A stretch of DNA of 11,336 bases from Succinivibrionaceae bacterium UBA3769. GTDB taxonomy: Bacteria > Pseudomonadota > Gammaproteobacteria > Enterobacterales > Succinivibrionaceae. Numbering within the stretch: the first letter of the stretch is position 1; each line of letters opens with the position of its first letter. Where the stretch lies: NCBI GenBank assembly GCA_002372325.1, contig DFFT01000078.1, forward strand, positions 13,912-25,247. Direction: 5' to 3'. The notes beneath the pieces were generated by a model. That model was not told the DNA's origin and did not search any database. It worked only from the letters and a program-made list of their open reading frames with translations. Below, one piece after another: positions 1 to 6,759 of the stretch. Position numbers and translations under genes: made by a program.

Positions 1-764
1 TTATCATGCTGTTCCTCACGCTGTTCATGTACATGCGGAGGCTTTTGACCTTCTCCTTCACCGGAGCCGCCATTGCCTTGTTCCTGGGCGGCCTTACCGT
101 CTATCCGTTCCTGCAGGAGCTGACCTCCAACAGCACTCTTACCGGTCTTTACGCCCAGGACGAGGAACACCCTCTTATGTACGGGCTCACCAATGTTTAT
201 CCTCTGGCAATTTCGGTATTTGATTATCTGCGACTGGGCAGCACCAACTTTTCCCACTATCTGGTAACGGAGTTCAACCCTGACTTTATTACCGGAGATG
301 CGGTATCAAAGCTTATCAGCGCGGTCTGGGTGGGCGTTCTCTACATTGTGGGCGGGATTACCCTGCTCCTCAACATCGCTTCCTGGTCCGTGGCTCTCAA
401 ACAGTGTCTCCCCATTGCCTTCCGCGCCAGCGTGGTTCCCAACAAAAAGGAATATCTGTATCTGGTTTCCTTTTACACCTTCTTTGCCATTTTGCTGACG
501 GCTGCCATCTATTCTGACAAGCTGCCCTTTGTAACTCTGGGCGCTATTCTGCCGCTGGCTCTGGTTCCGGCTCTTACCATTGTGGACGCCCACCGGCAGA
601 ACAACACCCTAAAGCATTTTGCCATTCTGACGGCAGCCATCTTCTTCCTGACCGCGGTTAATCTGGGCGGCGCGGTATCCTCAGGCTACTTTGACAGCAA
701 TGACAGTCTGGGCATGCAGATCACGGAAGAGGTTAATGCCATTCTTTCTGAAATGGGGAATTAG
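1..764 (+). CDS. Multi-spanning inner-membrane protein, 5'-truncated by window edge
   Basis: I do not recognise the family. The reading frame is open to the first base of the window, so the ATG at 6 may be internal and the protein may begin upstream. Counting from that ATG there are 252 residues. Hydrophobic segments lie at about 13-36, 103-126, 150-168, 173-193 and 203-222, giving roughly five membrane spans. A long polar loop (about 38-100, rich in N, D, E and Y) sits between the first two, and a short polar tail ends in EMGN. No catalytic motif, transporter signature or cofactor site is visible. It is followed on the same strand by dacB after about 65-115 bp without a clear terminator, so the two could be co-transcribed, but nothing ties it to cell-wall work. 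Coding potential is well supported by composition and length; function is unknown. Confidence 0.75.
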   Translation, partial: IMLFLTLFMYMRRLLTFSFTGAAIALFLGGLTVYPFLQELTSNSTLTGLYAQDEEHPLMYGLTNVYPLAISVFDYLRLGSTNFSHYLVTEFNPDFITGDAVSKLISAVWVGVLYIVGGITLLLNIASWSVALKQCLPIAFRASVVPNKKEYLYLVSFYTFFAILLTAAIYSDKLPFVTLGAILPLALVPALTIVDAHRQNNTLKHFAILTAAIFFLTAVNLGGAVSSGYFDSNDSLGMQITEEVNAILSEMGN

Positions 765-879
765 TTTTTCGGTATTTTGCTAAGGATCTTTGCCGTTTTC
801 CGGCCTTAACAGAGGGGAAATCAGTCAAATGTTAAAAGAAGTATTGCTGGAAAAAACAGGAATGAGGGGAATAAGGAAA

Positions 880-2367
880 ATGATGGGACAGCTGAGAACG
901 CTGGGCCTGGCTCTTTCCTTTGCCGCAGTTTCGGTATCAGCCGCGGCCGCGGATCAAAACGCCAGTAAAATTCAGGAAGGCGCCCTGAACGGAGTAGCCT
1001 ACAGTCTGAACGGTGTGGTCAGAGGCTATAACGAGGATCTTTATTTCAGACCGGCCTCTACCGAAAAGGTCATCACCGCCCTGGCTGCCCTCTCCTACCT
1101 GGGGCCGAACTACCAGATAAAGACCCGTCTTCTCATAAGCAGCAAAGCATTATCCTCCAGCAATAAAATCGTAACCCAGAACGGCGTTCTTAACGGGGAC
1201 ATCGAAATCGAGTTCCGGGGGGATCCCTTTTTCACGAAGCAGGAGCTTTACAATCTGCTGAACACTCTGAAGGATGCCGGCGTCCGGACAATTTCCGGAA
1301 ACGTCTACCTGAACTCCGGATATTTTGCCGGACATGACTATGCCACCGGCTGGTCATGGGATGACCTCCCTAAGTGCTTTACCGCCCCGCCCTCATCCAT
1401 AATCATCAACGGAAACTGCGTGTCCGCAAAGCTTTCGGCCACCAAAATCGGCGGCCCGGTCTCGGTGGAAATTCCCGAAGGCATGCCCATTTCGGTTATA
1501 GCCAGCGATGTGGAGGTGGTCTCCCCCTCGGAGTATTACGGCGGCTGCGAACTGGAAATGGATCGCAACTCCCAGAATATCTACCGGCTCTCCGGCTGCA
1601 TTCCGGTGCAGCAGAAGGGCAAGCCCCTGGGCCTTTCCTTTGCTATCCAGGATCCGGAGCAATGGGGCAAGGATCTCACCGCTCAGGTGCTCGCCAAGCT
1701 GAAAATCCAGGTAAACGGCAAAATCGAACCCGTCAGAAAATCCGTGGGCACGCTGTCCCATTATGCCGCGCACCACTCCAAGCCTATTGTCGCCATGCTG
1801 GACAAATGCCTGAAGCGCAGCGTGAACCTGATAGCCGACAGCATGGCCCGCACCATCGGCACGGAATTCTACAAGCGTCCTGCTACCTATGACATGTCTC
1901 TGACCGCTATCAGAAGAATCCTCAAGGGCAAGGGCATCGATCTCGGCAGCGCCACTCTTATTGACGGTTCCGGGCTGTCCCCCCACAACTACATTACGCC
2001 GCGGCAGATGCTGACAGTGCTGCAGTATATCGCTGACAACGACCGCCACCTGAACATGATTAAGCTCTTCCCGGTGGCAGGTCAAAGCGGTACTTTAGGA
2101 AGCCGGGGCAGCGTAATGAAGCCCCCTCTTCTTAAAAACGTCACCGCCAAAACCGGCACCCTGAACGGCGTATCCAATCTGGCCGGCTTTCTTACCAGCA
2201 AGAACGGCAAGCTGATTCCCTTTGTCTACTTCATGAACAATCTCTCCTATGACGATGTTACCAAGAGAAAGCTGGCAACCAAGAAGATTGCGAAGCCGCA
2301 CTATGCTCATGAAAGAAGAATTCTCGAGGCTATCTACAACGAAGATACGGTACGGGAAAACAGATAG
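880..2367 (+). CDS. dacB: D-alanyl-D-alanine carboxypeptidase/endopeptidase, PBP4 family (DacB)
   Basis: A periplasmic class C penicillin-binding protein (peptidase S13) that trims the terminal D-Ala of peptidoglycan stem peptides and can cleave D-Ala-meso-DAP cross-links. Numbered from the ATG at 880, all three active-site motifs are present: S60-T-E-K63 (SxxK, in a PASTEKVITALAALSYLG context), S314-V-N316 (SxN, followed by LIADSM) and K424-T-G. The GSGLSPHNYITPRQM stretch is also typical. The long insert between SxxK and SxN is the usual PBP4 extra domain. The start is uncertain: ATGs at 829, 862, 880 and 883 are in frame. I chose 880 because AGGGG lies 10 bp upstream and it gives a compact Sec signal peptide (LGLALSFAAVSVSAAAA, cleavage near A24); 862 adds a more basic N-terminus. 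The length of 495 aa is close to the E. coli protein (about 477). A strong terminator follows. Confidence 0.93.
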   Translation: MMGQLRTLGLALSFAAVSVSAAAADQNASKIQEGALNGVAYSLNGVVRGYNEDLYFRPASTEKVITALAALSYLGPNYQIKTRLLISSKALSSSNKIVTQNGVLNGDIEIEFRGDPFFTKQELYNLLNTLKDAGVRTISGNVYLNSGYFAGHDYATGWSWDDLPKCFTAPPSSIIINGNCVSAKLSATKIGGPVSVEIPEGMPISVIASDVEVVSPSEYYGGCELEMDRNSQNIYRLSGCIPVQQKGKPLGLSFAIQDPEQWGKDLTAQVLAKLKIQVNGKIEPVRKSVGTLSHYAAHHSKPIVAMLDKCLKRSVNLIADSMARTIGTEFYKRPATYDMSLTAIRRILKGKGIDLGSATLIDGSGLSPHNYITPRQMLTVLQYIADNDRHLNMIKLFPVAGQSGTLGSRGSVMKPPLLKNVTAKTGTLNGVSNLAGFLTSKNGKLIPFVYFMNNLSYDDVTKRKLATKKIAKPHYAHERRILEAIYNEDTVRENR

Positions 2368-2477
2368 AAGGGAAAATTAACGAGGGATAAGGAAAAAGCA
2401 GAAGATCTGCAGAAGCGCAGCTGAAAAACTGACAGAAAGCGGCGATTCTGCTCTGTCCCAGTCCGTAACAACCTGAA

Positions 2478-2521
2478 ATAAAACGGCTCAAGGTCTCCGG
2501 GACTTTGAGCCGTTTTGTTTT
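2478..2521. terminator. Bidirectional intrinsic terminator between dacB and the antitoxin gene
   Basis: The arms AAAACGGCTCAA (2480-2491) and TTGAGCCGTTTT (2505-2516) are perfect complements. The stem continues inward through GGTC/GGAC pairing to a small TCCG loop. A T-rich run follows on the plus strand, and the A-run on the left arm gives a U-tract for the minus strand. It serves dacB and the convergent minus-strand gene ending at 2521. Confidence 0.88.
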
Positions 2522-2805
2522 CAGGGGTGTTTGGGGATAAATTGGATTTTCAGGGTCATCCCCATGGCATCGGCCAGTCTTTTCAGAAGATTCAGGGAAG
2601 GATTTCTGGTGCAATTCTCAATTTTGCTGATATCAGCCTGATTAATGCCCGAACGTTCCGCAAGTTCCTTTTGCGTAAGGTTTTGCGATATTCTTGCCGC
2701 TGCAAGAGCTCTGATTACATCCATCTCCGGCTGGATGTCTTCGTATTCCTTTCTGAATTCCTCATCCTGCATCTCATCATTAAGCATATCGTCAAACGTT
2801 CTCAT
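2521..2805 (-). CDS. XRE-family HTH regulator, HigA-like antitoxin (orphan)
   Basis: A 94-residue DNA-binding protein. A Cro/C1-type helix-turn-helix spans about residues 42-65 (LTQKELAERSGINQADISKIE), followed by the NPSLNLLKRLADAMGMTLKIQF tail typical of HigA antitoxins paired with HigB/Gp49-type RNases. The acidic N-terminus (MRTFDDMLNDEMQDEEFRKEYEDI) also fits that group, in which the antitoxin is the second gene and represses its own operon. The reading frame continues open upstream for over 70 codons, but the ATG at 2805 is preceded by GAGGAG with a 6-nt spacer, so translation almost certainly starts here. The normal partner would lie just upstream on the minus strand; only a degenerate toxin-like stretch is found there. 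Alternatively it may be a stand-alone repressor. It is convergent with dacB and shares its terminator. The family call is firm; the toxin-antitoxin role is inferred. Confidence 0.85.
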   Translation of the reverse strand: MRTFDDMLNDEMQDEEFRKEYEDIQPEMDVIRALAAARISQNLTQKELAERSGINQADISKIENCTRNPSLNLLKRLADAMGMTLKIQFIPKHP

Positions 2806-3036
2806 GCTCTGCTCCTCATATGCTCTTGTCTTTGCCTGTCCATCCTGTCTGCGGGGATTCGTGAGATGACTCCCAGTATACCATTCTCGAACAAAATATG
2901 GCATATACACCATAATCACATACCGGTCATAAGCTTTGCAGGTATACGAGGTTTCAAGAGATGCAATACCATACAACCGTAAGAACATAGCCGCAGGCAT
3001 CATTTCCAGTCCATGGCCGGTTCTTAGAGTTCATTC
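2806..3036 (-). pseudogene. Probable remnant of a HigB/Gp49-type toxin, in frame with the antitoxin
   Basis: Read in the frame of the antitoxin, this minus-strand stretch is stop-free from a TGA just beyond 3036. It gives TLRTGHGLEMMP near the start and NPRRQDGQAKTRAYEEQ near the end. The first resembles the 'GxGLYELR' segment of HigB/DUF891 toxins and the second their 'KTPRREIEQAK' C-terminus, at the correct spacing before the antitoxin. The middle does not match and no complete toxin can be assembled in any frame, so the gene appears decayed. It has no evident start codon with a Shine-Dalgarno sequence. The similarity is by eye and weak; this could instead be chance open frame. Confidence 0.35.
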
Positions 3037-3324
3037 CGCTCTATTTCCGGAATGACAGCAAAATATGCTAAAAAAGACTAAAAACAAAGCATGATACAGC
3101 ATTATTAACTATCTAATACCTAAAATCTAAAGAATCATCCTTCAGTTTTCGGAAAAACATAATTTATTCTTCTCCGAAACTCCCTCTCCCCTGCGGGCAT
3201 TATCCCGGCAATGGTGCTACAATTTCCCGTAGCCTGCAGGCATTAAGCACAAAAAGCCGCCGGAAAAGAGCCCGCAGGAGCAGAAGGTTTAAGGCAGCAA
3301 GACAAAAAGCAAGATAGGACAGCT
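3037..3324. other. Intergenic region between the toxin-antitoxin remnant and alaA
   Basis: No credible gene was found here. The left half is AT-rich and may hold the minus-strand promoter of the toxin-antitoxin remnant. The right half must hold the alaA promoter; TACAAT at 3218-3223 is a possible -10 element but lacks a good -35. AGGA at 3316-3319, five bases before the alaA ATG, is the likely ribosome binding site. Confidence 0.4.
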
Positions 3325-4542
3325 ATGAAGGTTATTGAAAAATCCCACAAGCTTGACAATGTCTGTTACGACATTCGCGGGAAGGTAATGGTTGAAGCCC
3401 AGCACATGGAAGAGGAAGGGCAGCGGATTCTCAAGCTTAACATCGGCAACCTGGCCACCTTCGGATTTGATACTCCGGAAGAGGTTATCAAGGATATCAT
3501 CATCAACATTCCCAACGGTCAGGGCTATTCAGAATCAAAGGGCATCTTCATCGCCAGAAAGGCCATTGCTCAGTACTATCAGCAGAAGGGCCTCCGGGAT
3601 GTGGATCATAACGACATCTATATCGGAAACGGCGCCTCGGAGCTTATTGTGCAGTCCATGCAGGCTCTCCTTAATAACGGCGATGAAATTCTGGTGCCCG
3701 CCCCGGACTATCCGCTGTGGACCGCAGCCGTAAATCTCAGCGGCGGCCGCGCTGTGCACTACATCTGCGATGAACAGGCTGACTGGCTGCCGGATCTTGA
3801 CGACATCAGGAAGAAGATCTCGCCAAGAACCCGGGGTATTGTGATCATTAACCCCAACAACCCCACCGGAGCTCTTTATTCCACTGAATTCCTGATGGAA
3901 CTGGTGGAACTGGCCCGGCAGAACAATCTCATTATCTTTGCCGATGAAATTTACGACAAGATCCTCTACGATGACGTAGCCCACACCAGTATCTGCACCC
4001 TGTGCGATGATGTGCTCTGCCTCACCTTCAACGGGCTTTCCAAAGCCTACCGCGCCTGCGGCTTCCGCATGGGCTGGATGGTGGTGAGCGGCCCTAAACG
4101 TCAGGCACAGGGCTACATTCAGGGACTTAACATTCTGGCCTCAATGCGTCTCTGCGCTAACGTCCCCATGCAATACGGCATTCAGACGGCTCTGGGCGGC
4201 TATCAGAGCATCAAGGAGCTCACGAGACCCGGCGGCCGGCTCTGGAGACAGCGCAACAAGGCCTGGGAGCTTATTAACTCCATCCCGGGCTTAAGCGCCG
4301 TAAAGCCCAAGGGAGCTCTTTACATGTTCCCCAGAATCGACACCAAGATGTACCGCATCAAGGATGATCAGAAAATGGTGCTGGATCTCCTCCGGCAGGA
4401 AAAAATGCTTATTGTTCAGGGCACGGGCTTCAACTGGCCGGCTCCGGATCACTTCCGTCTGGTATTCCTTCCCACCGAGGAGGTGATTACCGATGCCTGC
4501 GATCGCCTGAGACGCTTCTTCAAGCATTACCATCAGGATTAA
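3325..4542 (+). CDS. alaA: Glutamate-pyruvate (alanine) aminotransferase AlaA
   Basis: A cytoplasmic PLP-dependent class I/II aminotransferase that makes L-alanine from pyruvate with glutamate as amino donor. It has 405 residues, the same length as E. coli AlaA (YfbQ), and aligns by eye along the whole length. Examples are KLDNVCYDIRGKV at the start, NPNNPTG (176-182), FADEIYDKILYDD (205-217) and the PLP-lysine motif NGLSK with K240. The ALYMFP segment and R378, the substrate-carboxylate arginine in PDHFRLV, are also present. All expected active-site residues appear intact. One oddity is that the LNIGNPAPFGF segment of the E. coli enzyme reads LNIGNLATFGF here (residues 38-48), replacing two prolines in the conserved N-terminal loop. 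It appears monocistronic: a terminator follows within 130 bp, and the usual neighbour yfbR lies 2.7 kb away. Confidence 0.96.
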   Translation: MKVIEKSHKLDNVCYDIRGKVMVEAQHMEEEGQRILKLNIGNLATFGFDTPEEVIKDIIINIPNGQGYSESKGIFIARKAIAQYYQQKGLRDVDHNDIYIGNGASELIVQSMQALLNNGDEILVPAPDYPLWTAAVNLSGGRAVHYICDEQADWLPDLDDIRKKISPRTRGIVIINPNNPTGALYSTEFLMELVELARQNNLIIFADEIYDKILYDDVAHTSICTLCDDVLCLTFNGLSKAYRACGFRMGWMVVSGPKRQAQGYIQGLNILASMRLCANVPMQYGIQTALGGYQSIKELTRPGGRLWRQRNKAWELINSIPGLSAVKPKGALYMFPRIDTKMYRIKDDQKMVLDLLRQEKMLIVQGTGFNWPAPDHFRLVFLPTEEVITDACDRLRRFFKHYHQD

Positions 4543-4626
4543 TCTCTTCGGTACCTGAAAGCCGCCTCGCACCTGAAAACGTACCTGAACAGGCATGAGA
4601 AACGGCAGAGTTCGGGAAAGGCTACA

Positions 4627-4671
4627 GTGAAAACGGCCATATTGGGAATCACCCAGTTGGCCGTTTTTCAC
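4627..4671. terminator. Intrinsic terminator downstream of alaA
   Basis: The arms AAAACGGCCA (4630-4639) and TGGCCGTTTT (4658-4667) pair perfectly, extend outward as GTG/CAC, and contain an inner TGGG/CCCA stem. The run of T residues at 4663-4668 completes a rho-independent terminator; the A-run on the left arm would let it act in both directions. Confidence 0.85.
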
Positions 4672-4822
4672 GATTCAGAGCTTTTTGAAAGGCCCCCATC
4701 GGGAAAGATCATACAGCGAGTGATGCATCATCCTCTGACCCGCCGTATGGCTTAACGTTCAGTCTCGAGTACTGGCTCATTATCTCCTGTTCGTTCTGTT
4801 CCGAGGAGTAATAATTAAGGAG

Positions 4823-4875
4823 GGAAGTCGCCTGTGGCGCTTCCTAGCTAATGATTAAAGGGGCTCTGCCCCTTT
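4823..4875. repeat. Pair of adjacent hairpins (REP-like or element boundary)
   Basis: Two GC-rich hairpins lie 12 bp apart. The first pairs GGAAGTCGCC (4823-4832) with GGCGCTTCC (4836-4844) around TGT, with one bulged base. The second pairs AAAGGGGC (4857-4864) exactly with GCCCCTTT (4868-4875) around TCT. There is no following T-tract, so these are not ordinary terminators. They mark the left side of the accessory segment between alaA and yfbR and resemble REP-type palindromes or the imperfect hairpin ends of some insertion sequences. Whether they recur elsewhere in the genome cannot be seen here. Confidence 0.5.
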
Positions 4876-5246
4876 ACCCCTAAAACTGCCTCGGATTGCA
4901 AAAATTGAAGCGTATGGACAACATCTCGAGGCCGGAATAGGTTTTGAATCCCCCTCAATCAACCAAAATACTGTGAAAAATCTGCCACCATAAGAAACTC
5001 TTTTCTGGCGGCAGGAGAAGATCCCATCGCGGGGTCTCTTTGTAGTACCGCTCAAATACCTGAGCCCTATTTGGCTGTGCGTAAAAATATGCATAAAGCC
5101 ACCATCCGTCAGGAGACCTTCAATATCGTCCGGTGCATCTGGACGACAGGCATACCAACCACGGTCTGGTCTTATCCTCCTCCACCTGCAAAAACCGATT
5201 CTTAATGTGTCCAGGAAAGCAACGCGGCTCAAGGAAGGCAGCAGTT
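4876..5246 (-). other. Non-coding or decayed coding segment, origin unknown
   Basis: No plus-strand gene is supported. On the minus strand one 135-codon frame is open (about 5262 down to 4855), starting MCGKSQLLPSLSRVAF. A second, offset frame broken by a single stop reads more like a natural protein, with HIKNRFLQVEEDK followed by QVFERYYKETPRWDLLLPP. I recognise neither and see no ribosome binding site or conserved motif. The combination of two partly open frames, flanking hairpins on the left and a palindrome on the right suggests the remains of an inserted element rather than a working gene. No function is proposed. Confidence 0.3.
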
Positions 5247-5277
5247 GAGATTTTCCACACATTGTGTGGAAAATCTC
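5247..5277. repeat. Perfect palindrome with 14-bp arms
   Basis: GAGATTTTCCACAC (5247-5260) is the exact reverse complement of GTGTGGAAAATCTC (5264-5277), separated by ATT. Each arm holds TTTTCCACA, which fits the relaxed DnaA-box pattern TTWTNCACA, in convergent orientation. No T-tract follows, so termination is unlikely. It sits 23 bp before the tandem repeat array and could be a regulator site, a cruciform or an element end. Confidence 0.6.
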
Positions 5278-5300
5278 CGAAGGTTTGGCATAACTGATAA

Positions 5301-5394
5301 AAGCAGCCTTTAAGCGAACTTTAAGGTAGCTTGTTAGTAGACTTTTAAGTAACCTTTAGATTATACTTTTAAGTGAACTTTGAGAGTTGCTTTT
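5301..5394. repeat. Array of eight 11-12-bp degenerate tandem repeats upstream of the AlbA_2 gene
   Basis: Units begin at 5301, 5312, 5323, 5335, 5347, 5359, 5371 and 5383, so the period is 11, 11, then 12 bp throughout. The best copy is AAGTGAACTTTG (5371-5382). Positions 8-10 (CTT) are identical in all eight units, and AAG at positions 1-3 is kept in five. Each good unit is an imperfect palindrome, AAGnnnnCTT. Near-helical spacing would put all units on about one face of DNA, as expected for cooperative protein binding. The array covers the likely promoter of the downstream gene, so autoregulation by its winged-helix domain is a reasonable inference. Confidence 0.7.
5338..5367 (+). promoter_or_regulatory. 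Candidate sigma-70 promoter for the AlbA_2 gene
   Basis: TAGACT (5338-5343) and TATACT (5362-5367, 5/6 of the -10 consensus) are separated by 18 bp. The promoter lies inside the repeat array, so repeat-bound protein would block RNA polymerase. The assignment is by eye only. Confidence 0.35.
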
Positions 5395-5436
5395 GCAGCA
5401 GATCTGACACAGATGTTTTTAGAAGAAGGTATTCGC

Positions 5437-6759
5437 ATGAACCTTGGCACTGAAACCGAATCCGTCGAGTTTAAAGAAAGTTTATCACTGTTAGACAATG
5501 GCCTGATGTCGTTAACGGCTATGCTTAACAGGCACGGCGAGGGAACTGTGTATTTTGGAGCAGCGGACAATGGTGACGTCTGCGGTGTTAGTATTGGAAG
5601 GAATACGCTTACGGATATCCGAAATTGCATCCGGGATGAAATTCAGCCGCGAATATATGCGGAGATCAATAAGTGTACCGATGAAAGAGGGAAGAAATAC
5701 ATCAAGGTATCTGCCCAAGGCGATGACATTCCGTATTCGTATGATGGCAGATACTATGTTCGTAGCGGAACCTCTGATGAACAGGCATCAAATGACATGT
5801 TAAGAAAGATGCTGGCTTCCTCGAATGCCGATATTATCCGGCAAAAAACGGCTCCGACACAGCAGCTGACTTTCAGATCCTTTTTTGCGATTCTTTCCGG
5901 CCTCCGGATGCATCCAAAGGATTCGGAAGAGTTTTACGGTCATTACGGACTATTGAACCAGAGCAATAAGTATAATTTAAATGCTTATCTCCAGTCGGAC
6001 AACAATGATATCTCGATAAAGACAGTCGTCTTTGAAGGCCATGATAAAAGCGTCATGTCCAGAATAACTGAATACGGCAAAAAATGCCTGCTCCTGACTG
6101 TCTTTGAGGTGCTGGAATATTTCAGTTCCATCAACACGACTCGTGTTGATGTTACGGAAGTGCAGAGAAAAGAACAGCCCTTATTTGATTATCAGAGTTT
6201 CAGAGAAGCGTGGATAAATGCCTGCCTCCATAATGACTGGAAGGAAGGGATAGCCCCTGTGATATATATGTTTGATGACAGAATAGAGATAGTGTCATAT
6301 GGCGGACTTCCGTATCAGCTTTCGCAAGAAGACTTCTTCCGCGGCACCAGCATTCCTGTGAATAAAAGCTTAGCCAGGATTTTCCAGGCAGCAAAGTACA
6401 CTGAACATAGCGGGGGCGGCATCCCTGCCATAGTTCGCAAATACGGCCGCGAGGTGTTTTCTTTTGCTGATGGAATGGTAAAGGTAGCAATTCCATTGGC
6501 CTTTGACCGCGAAGAAGTCTTAGAACGTAAACACAGAGCATCTTTAAGCGAAGGTTTAAGAAGAGGATTAACCAAAAACCAGGAACTCGTATTAGATTTT
6601 CTGAAAAAGAATCCTGTGGCAACACTAGAAGAAACGGCCTCCTCCTGTAAGCTAAGTCTTTCCGGAGTTAAGAAAATATGCCTTAAGCTACAGGAACAGG
6701 GAATGCTAGAACGACAGGGATCAAAAAGATACGGCTCTTGGGTAATCAAACTTTCGTAA
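5437..6759 (+). CDS. AlbA_2 (Schlafen-type) / GHKL ATPase-like protein with C-terminal winged helix
   Basis: A 440-residue accessory protein, sometimes annotated as a divergent AAA_4 or RNA-binding-domain protein or putative transcriptional regulator. The AlbA_2 domain occupies about residues 5-125 (TETESVEFKES..., GTVYFGAADNGDVCGV, YYVRSGTSDEQAS). A GHKL/HATPase_c_4-like region follows at about 255-340 (FREAWINACLHNDW, DDRIEIVSYGGLP, SGGGIPAIVRKYG), and a winged helix-turn-helix at about 380-437 (LEETASSCKLSLSGVKKICLKLQEQGMLER). The frame is open from 5380, but ATG 5437 is preferred: AAGG lies 7 bp upstream and MNLGTETESVEFKES is the usual family start. ATG 5413 is possible. The gene stands alone between alaA and yfbR, preceded by the repeat array. 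Its codon use looks more AT-rich than that of its neighbours, consistent with transfer. Physiological role is unknown; such proteins are often found in mobile or defence-like settings. Confidence 0.88.
   Translation: MNLGTETESVEFKESLSLLDNGLMSLTAMLNRHGEGTVYFGAADNGDVCGVSIGRNTLTDIRNCIRDEIQPRIYAEINKCTDERGKKYIKVSAQGDDIPYSYDGRYYVRSGTSDEQASNDMLRKMLASSNADIIRQKTAPTQQLTFRSFFAILSGLRMHPKDSEEFYGHYGLLNQSNKYNLNAYLQSDNNDISIKTVVFEGHDKSVMSRITEYGKKCLLLTVFEVLEYFSSINTTRVDVTEVQRKEQPLFDYQSFREAWINACLHNDWKEGIAPVIYMFDDRIEIVSYGGLPYQLSQEDFFRGTSIPVNKSLARIFQAAKYTEHSGGGIPAIVRKYGREVFSFADGMVKVAIPLAFDREEVLERKHRASLSEGLRRGLTKNQELVLDFLKKNPVATLEETASSCKLSLSGVKKICLKLQEQGMLERQGSKRYGSWVIKLS

Noticed and set aside
1393..2085. A 230-codon minus-strand frame inside dacB.
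   Set aside because: It is a shadow of the dacB coding sequence; the product has no recognisable domain and dacB motifs are intact.
2515..2982. A 155-codon plus-strand frame opposite the antitoxin gene.
   Set aside because: The minus strand has a clear HTH protein with a strong ribosome binding site; the plus-strand product is unrecognisable.
5301..5394. The short repeats as a CRISPR array.
   Set aside because: Units are 11-12 bp and contiguous with no unique spacers, and there are no cas genes.
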